Source of the DNA: Colimorpha sp002372855
GTDB taxonomy: Bacteria > Bacteroidota > Bacteroidia > Bacteroidales > P3
Reading direction: 5' to 3'
Length of the DNA: 10,082 bases
NCBI GenBank assembly: GCA_946621635.1
Contig: CAMOOR010000060.1
Location: forward strand, 1-10,082
Position 1 is the first letter of the stretch; each line of letters begins with the position of its first letter. The position numbers and the translations under genes were made by a program. Positions 7,901 through 10,082 of the stretch are shown in pieces. The notes under the pieces were generated by a model, which did no database searches, was not told where the DNA came from, and saw nothing but the letters and a program-made list of their open reading frames with translations.

Positions 7901-10082
7901 ACCCGGCGACTACAGCGGATTCAACAACACCGATGCCATGCCCGCCGGCGGTATCGCCGTCGACGGTGCCTATCGCCTCAACCTCGACTCCACCTGGAGC
8001 ACCCAGGTGACCGAGTTCCAGGTCACCAACGCCGATGTCTACAAACTGGTCTTCCTCTGGCGCACCGACGCTAGCGGCGGCACCCAGCCCCCGGCAGCCA
8101 TCGACAATGTGTCGCTGGTCGTCAACACCTGCCCCCGTGTGACGGATGTCATCGCCCTGCCCAGTGCCAACAGCATGGACCTCTCCTGGACGCCCGGTAG
8201 CACCGAGACCTCGTGGCAGGTCACCGTGGGCACCACCACCACCGTGGTCAACACCCCGGCCTACACCGCCACCGGCCTGCTGCCTGACAGCGACTACACC
8301 GTCTCCATCCGCGCCATCTGCGGTGCCGGCGACACCAGCTTCGCTGTCACCGACGTCTACCACACTCCCTGCAGCGCCGTCAGCCTGCCCTTCAGCGAGA
8401 ACTTCGACGCTCTGACCACCGGCAACGCCACCTCCAACCTCACCGTGGTGCCCGACTGCTGGAACTACATCCTCACCGGCACCGCCACCTACCAGGGTGC
8501 CACTTATCTCCCCGGCGTCTATTACAGCAGCTCCTATTCCCACAGCGGTTCCTACTGCTATCGCCTCTACGGCGAAGGCTACCACATGCTGCCTCCGATG
8601 CCCACTTCGCTCGACAGCCTGCAGCTCACCTTCTGGGACTACACAACCAGCTCCTCCTACGGCCTTGAGGTCGGTGTGATGGAGGGCAACACCTTCGTCC
8701 CCGTGCAGACCATCAGCACTCCCACCTCGACTCGCACCGAGCACACCGTCTACTTCGGTTCCTACACCGGTAGCAGCCGCATCATCGCCTTCCGCAACTT
8801 CTACACCACCAGCGCCACTACTTACACCGCCACCCACTACATCGACGATGTCCAGGTCGACTACCTGCCCTCCTGCGCCCCGGTGTACGATATCCACGCT
8901 GTCAGTGCTGGCGTTGACAACATCGTTGTCGACTGGAGCGACATGACCGCTGGCGTTTCGCAGTGGCAGGTGCGCTACGGCGTTGGCAGCAACACCACTA
9001 CCATCAACGCCACCTCGCACCCCGTCACCATCAGCGGCCTCGACTCACTTACCACCTACCAGGTCTCCGTGCGTCCCATCTGCTCCGCCACCGACACCGG
9101 CGACTGGAGTGCTCCCGTCAGCCTCGGCACCGAGATGTGCGACAATGCCTCTGTCGCCTACACCGGCCAGGCCACTGGCACCGCCAACAGCACTCCCGTC
9201 AACAACTTCTACAAATACTCCCTCTCCGAGACCATCATCGACAGCGCCGAGCTGGCCGGCATAGGCGACATCTCCGCCATTGCCTATAGCTACGCCCACA
9301 CCACCGCTTCGGTCGACAAGACCAATGTCACCATCTGGATCCAGCCCACCACCAAGAGTGTCTTCACCGGCAGTACCGACCTCATCCTGCTCGACACCAC
9401 CACGGCTGTCCAGGTCTATAGCGGCGCGCTCAACTGCAGCCAGGGTTGGAACTACTTCAGCCTCGACACTGCCTATGTCTGGGACGGCCACAGCAACCTC
9501 GTGGTCATCGTCGACGACAACTCCAACGAGTACGACGGCAGCTCCTATGTCTTCAACACCTCCAACTGCACGGGCTACAAGACCCTCGCCTGGTACAGCG
9601 ACAGCCAGAACCCCGATCCCACCAGCACTACCTTCTCTGGCACCAAGTCCTACTATCAGTACCGTGCCACGATGAAGCTGGTCTCCTGCTCCTCCGTCTG
9701 CCGCGAGCCTGTCATCGACAGCGCCGTTGCCGACGAAACCTCCGTCACCCTCACCTGGAACGGCAACGCTGCCTCCTACGAGGTCTACCTCCTCGCCGGC
9801 ACCTGGAACGAGCCCACCTCGGGCATCGCCGTCACCGCTTCGCCCTACACCTTCACCGGCCTCACCCCCGGCACCGAGTACGCTGTCGGCGTCCGCGCCA
9901 TCTGCGACAACGGCACCAGCGATTGGGTGACTGCCACCGTCATCACCGACGAGCACCCCTGCTACACTCCCACCGCCCTCACCGTCAACGATGTGACGCT
10001 CACCAGCGCCACCCTCGGCTGGACTCCCGGCGAGGCCGAGACCCAGTGGCAGCTCCACGTGACCGGTACCAACTACGACGAG
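1857..10082 (+). CDS. Giant secreted modular adhesin-like protein with FN3 and cleaved-adhesin/MAM-like modules (3' end outside window)
   Basis: The frame is open for all 2742 codons from the ATG at 1857 to the window edge. A signal peptide (residues 1-21, cut after ARA) sends the product out of the cytoplasm. After it, beta-rich modules alternate with FN3 domains. Modules are at about 22-222, 316-478, 564-754, 846-1024, 1113-1299, 1392-1559, 1641-1820, 1909-2092, 2173-2340 and 2428-2611. FN3 domains are at about 223-315, 479-563, 755-845, 1025-1113, 1304-1391, 1560-1640, 1821-1908, 2093-2172, 2341-2428, 2615-2702 and 2703 onward. FN3 hallmarks include SxTLxW B-strand patterns and GLxPxTxYxVxVRAxC F-strand patterns. 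Most modules begin with a PFxEDFES-like strand and end with a YxDDIxL strand plus Cys, as in the cleaved-adhesin and choice-of-anchor-J families. No enzyme domain is visible. Surface adhesion or carbohydrate/protein binding is inferred. Outer-membrane export, possibly by type IX secretion, cannot be confirmed without the C terminus. Confidence 0.93.
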   Translation, partial: MKKRLLIAFALALMVPWAARAQSNCTPIGTFPVTYGFEASEGFTTTVTSAAACTTDVFGSCWRNEATSGTATTANRIWHIYGGTTASQIHSGAHSLMLPDKGSSSAVHTTMLVFPAMNFTSSNGYVVSFWIYRSGTGTTNPEGFKVYASPTDTIGPNAVELGHYSRHRTMAYPVTETTSGWYQYETAPITMTGTVYLIFEGQSYFGSSTYVDDVVIEEGPSCYKVTDLAVTGSTENSITLTWSDAINGAATYNVYYFATGDTTAEATLAAGNVSDTFYTVNGLDANTEYSFYVVADCGGGELATNPDTVSARTLCSAVDVLPWRFYPDSMAATTGATDIPCFTHLGGGYVNIIDRTGFTGYTVRFYPNSQSNPNILVLPNFSDDISSLYLTLVMAPEGTSSGSMDIGYVTSMDTSSFVPVANFPVSYFNGSGSVVPALVDAMFTDAPSGARIALRHNVNSTAWYWFIDELQVTTIPTCIRPDSCVVSNITTSSADLEMVSSNSDFLVYWHKFGSNLWDTLEVNGTTVTLQGLTMGDNYEGIVYSLCNGDTSLTHADFNFSASCSTITSEMLPFAEDFESYGSGAANPINGCWTKGTNSSTAYPYPSSTVVNGTRSLYMYGYHPSSGTPYYSWFALPQVDETLDMSTLMVDFLVKRGSTASNSNDTRVCVGIAESVTGLTSADVIDSVVTWIDTIDLFNEAASSIHEVEVAFTDYTGTGRYVVIYAPVPELHGSSSYCYNYAYVDDITLRLIPTCYRPVSVVYTNVSTDEVTLSWTPDPRTPSPSSWNVEYGPEGFTPGEGTVESANDTTITLTNLTPNTAYDVYIAANCGGDVSDARQFAFRTLCTALEMLPYTQDFEDAETGSATSETFVPCLFRLNNGTQYFGYPYVSSTSGYNHTTSGSKGLYWIASSTTGTYGDYQIVAMPAVDTNTYPVNTLQLRFWARATSTSYHPVFQVGVMTNPFDASTFTPVQAVNVEGTTYAEYTVALGSYTGYGQYVAIRALRPSSTWNATIDDITLEEMPACPPITGIEARTTASSAVLTWQWQDGYEAPSAYVVTYDSVGGTNPGTVNVNTNTAIISGLAPLTTYKAYVQADCGTDGMGGMDSVEFTTGCIGQTEIDFSNSTTGTTGCIAYSLYGNTVYQALWTASELTAMGLTAGPITAIDLGFTSSTYAKEFTIFMKNTTTASISTATIETPGSQFYGPTAHPAGTEGWQHYVFDSAFVWDGTSNILMTTFMNQPTGTTQSSSTGLTGYYVSASNRARCRYKDSSPWTLSDLTGGSGGSTYSYRAAIHFYVGECTTDGCSAPSLMVTGVEATSVSLAWAPGADETSWDVDYRLVGDTAWTNAATGVSTTNYTVTGLQDGKSYEFRVSFTCSDNSLFASSATATTNCMAKPLPYTENFDGITTSTTAVNAGVMPPCWDYTLTGTSTYQAASYYPGVYYSANHAASGNYCLRLYGNGIFELPEMGASLDSLRLTFSDTITSTSYGLIVGVMDNGMFLPVDTLDLQTGVRNNVEVFFHNYTGNSRTIALVNYYSTSSTYYYSYHYIDDIVVDYIPVCAHVDSLMLDSISQTTAIISWVPVNDETEWIVSDGTTTTSVNTTSHTFTGLTPNTPYTFEVRSVCGAGDTSEVYTVQGRTDCALLTAMPFFEDFESYASGNSSTTSPFIPCWTRLNNGTSYGGYPYVGNSTSYNHTLGGNKGLYWYGSTTTGTYGDYMYIILPEIDVTALPVNTLQLSFWAKSSSASYSPAFEVGVMNSNADTAFQVIDSFTINGNTEWSEFLVPFDSYTGNGSFVAIRAFRPTSSWYMYVDDISLDLIPACPRVEDVTASNVLTTSATISWADTSSNSGWNIEYDTVAFTPGTNHMTAIHVTDTFAVLSGLDSATLYHVYVYPDCDGDVYFRHYTFTTLAASPATVPYVCDFEAEGTNGWDLINGSQTNRWMVGNAVNNGGNRSLYITNNDSSYAYTVSSTTYVFASRNITLAAGNYVCAFDWKAQGESSFDFIRAALVPATTQLIPGDYSGFNNTDAMPAGGIAVDGAYRLNLDSTWSTQVTEFQVTNADVYKLVFLWRTDASGGTQPPAAIDNVSLVVNTCPRVTDVIALPSANSMDLSWTPGSTETSWQVTVGTTTTVVNTPAYTATGLLPDSDYTVSIRAICGAGDTSFAVTDVYHTPCSAVSLPFSENFDALTTGNATSNLTVVPDCWNYILTGTATYQGATYLPGVYYSSSYSHSGSYCYRLYGEGYHMLPPMPTSLDSLQLTFWDYTTSSSYGLEVGVMEGNTFVPVQTISTPTSTRTEHTVYFGSYTGSSRIIAFRNFYTTSATTYTATHYIDDVQVDYLPSCAPVYDIHAVSAGVDNIVVDWSDMTAGVSQWQVRYGVGSNTTTINATSHPVTISGLDSLTTYQVSVRPICSATDTGDWSAPVSLGTEMCDNASVAYTGQATGTANSTPVNNFYKYSLSETIIDSAELAGIGDISAIAYSYAHTTASVDKTNVTIWIQPTTKSVFTGSTDLILLDTTTAVQVYSGALNCSQGWNYFSLDTAYVWDGHSNLVVIVDDNSNEYDGSSYVFNTSNCTGYKTLAWYSDSQNPDPTSTTFSGTKSYYQYRATMKLVSCSSVCREPVIDSAVADETSVTLTWNGNAASYEVYLLAGTWNEPTSGIAVTASPYTFTGLTPGTEYAVGVRAICDNGTSDWVTATVITDEHPCYTPTALTVNDVTLTSATLGWTPGEAETQWQLHVTGTNYDE
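1920..2522 (+). other. Module 1: MAM/choice-of-anchor-J-like beta domain
   Basis: Residues 22-222 show the order typical of these jelly-roll modules: YGFEASEGFT near the start, a middle WxIYxG strand, GYVVSFWIYR in the core, and YVDDVVIEEGPSC at the end. It is the least C-biased part of the gene in codon use. Confidence 0.6.
2802..3290 (+). other. Module 2: divergent beta-rich domain
   Basis: Residues 316-478 lack the usual DFES opening but keep the strand layout of the other modules and the closing FIDELQVTTIPTC strand, with DE in place of DD. It is a probable diverged member of the same fold. Confidence 0.5.
3546..4118 (+). other. Module 3: cleaved-adhesin-like domain
   Basis: Residues 564-754 open with LPFAEDFESYGSG, contain GCWTKG, an RSLYMYGY strand and a VDFLVKRG core strand, and close with YVDDITLRLIPTC. 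The order fits cleaved-adhesin-type modules. Confidence 0.65.
4392..4928 (+). repeat. Module 4 (type A, first copy)
   Basis: Residues 846-1024 open with LPYTQDFEDAE and close with IDDITLEEMPAC. The copy shares long blocks with module 7: RLNNGT, GYPYV, YNHT, KGLYW, TTGTYGDY, PVNTLQL-FWA, VGVM and VAIRA-RP-S-W, in the same order. Confidence 0.8.
5193..5753 (+). repeat. Module 5 (type C, first copy), not MAM-like
   Basis: Residues 1113-1299 lack the DFES opening and DD closing. Instead they show TAxELTAMGLTAGPITAIDLGF, a TIFMKNTT strand, GWQHYVFDSAFVWDG and YRAAIHFY. The layout is shared with module 10 and is familiar from multi-domain secreted Bacteroidales proteins, but I know of no assigned function. 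Confidence 0.7.
6030..6533 (+). repeat. Module 6 (type B, first copy)
   Basis: Residues 1392-1559 open with LPYTENFDGITT and close with YIDDIVVDYIPVC. They share LTGT-TYQ, PGVYYS, RLYG, LDSL-LTF, SYGL-VGVM and YTG-SR-IA with module 9. Confidence 0.8.
6777..7316 (+). repeat. Module 7 (type A, second copy)
   Basis: Residues 1641-1820 open with MPFFEDFESYASG and close with YVDDISLDLIPAC. This is the closest relative of module 4 in the window, colinear with few length changes. Confidence 0.8.
7581..8132 (+). other. Module 8: choice-of-anchor-J-like domain
   Basis: Residues 1909-2092 show VPYVCDFEAEGTNGWDLINGS, then NRWMVGNA, RSLYITNN, YVFASRNITL, YVCAFDWKAQGESSFDFIRA and a closing AIDNVSLVVNTC. 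This pattern is common in secreted Bacteroidales proteins. It has no second copy in the window. Confidence 0.7.
8373..8876 (+). repeat. Module 9 (type B, second copy)
   Basis: Residues 2173-2340 open with LPFSENFDALTTG and close with YIDDVQVDYLPSC. They are colinear with module 6. Confidence 0.8.
9138..9689 (+). repeat. Module 10 (type C, second copy)
   Basis: Residues 2428-2611 share with module 5 the ELAGIGDISAIAYSY strand, VTIWIQPTTKS, GWNYFSLDTAYVWDG, NLVVIVDDNS and YYQYRATMKL. Similarity to module 5 is weaker than within pairs A and B. Confidence 0.7.

Noticed and set aside
5364..9020. Minus-strand open frame of 1218 codons
   Set aside because: Same register effect as above. The product is a monotonous Gly/Val/Ala/Asp sequence and mirrors the repeats of the sense protein; no promoter is visible for it.
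9045..10058. Minus-strand open frame of 337 codons
   Set aside because: Continuation of the same antisense shadow, separated from the previous one by a single TCA serine codon in the sense gene.

Overview
The window looks like chromosomal DNA from a GC-rich member of the Bacteroidota, probably a gut- or rumen-type Bacteroidales. Three things point there: a PyrF of the type found in Bacteroides, a textbook Bacteroidota promoter (TTTG, 19-bp spacer, TATATTTG), and a giant secreted protein built from fibronectin type III and cleaved-adhesin/choice-of-anchor-J-like modules, as known from Porphyromonas-type surface adhesins. No species is claimed.

Layout. 1-636: the 3' part of pyrF (orotidine 5'-phosphate decarboxylase), carrying an in-frame palindromic insertion of about 80 bp. 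633-1097: a small four-helix membrane protein of unknown function whose start overlaps the pyrF stop (ATGA), so the two are probably translationally coupled. 1121-1178: an intrinsic terminator closing this unit. 1203-1360: an AT-rich inverted array of 11-bp units, followed by a short GC hairpin (1392-1407). 1448-1478: a strong promoter. About 370 nt of leader follow, containing a doubtful 53-codon ORF in a GC-rich island. 1857 to the right edge: a single uninterrupted reading frame of 2742 codons that runs out of the window.

The giant protein starts with a signal peptide and then alternates about ten beta-rich modules of 160-200 residues with FN3 domains of 80-95 residues, nearly every boundary being marked by a cysteine. 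Three module types occur twice in shuffled order (A-C-B-A'-E-B'-C'), which suggests growth by duplication and rearrangement. The C terminus, which would show the secretion or anchoring route (for example a type IX sorting domain), lies outside the window.

The housekeeping pair pyrF/membrane protein and the adhesin are separate transcription units. The most notable non-coding or unusual signals are the palindrome inside pyrF, the 11-bp-phased inverted array, the long GC-rich leader, and a patch of T-ending codons inside the otherwise C-ending adhesin gene. I did not find a defence system, CRISPR array, tRNA, rRNA or transposase.
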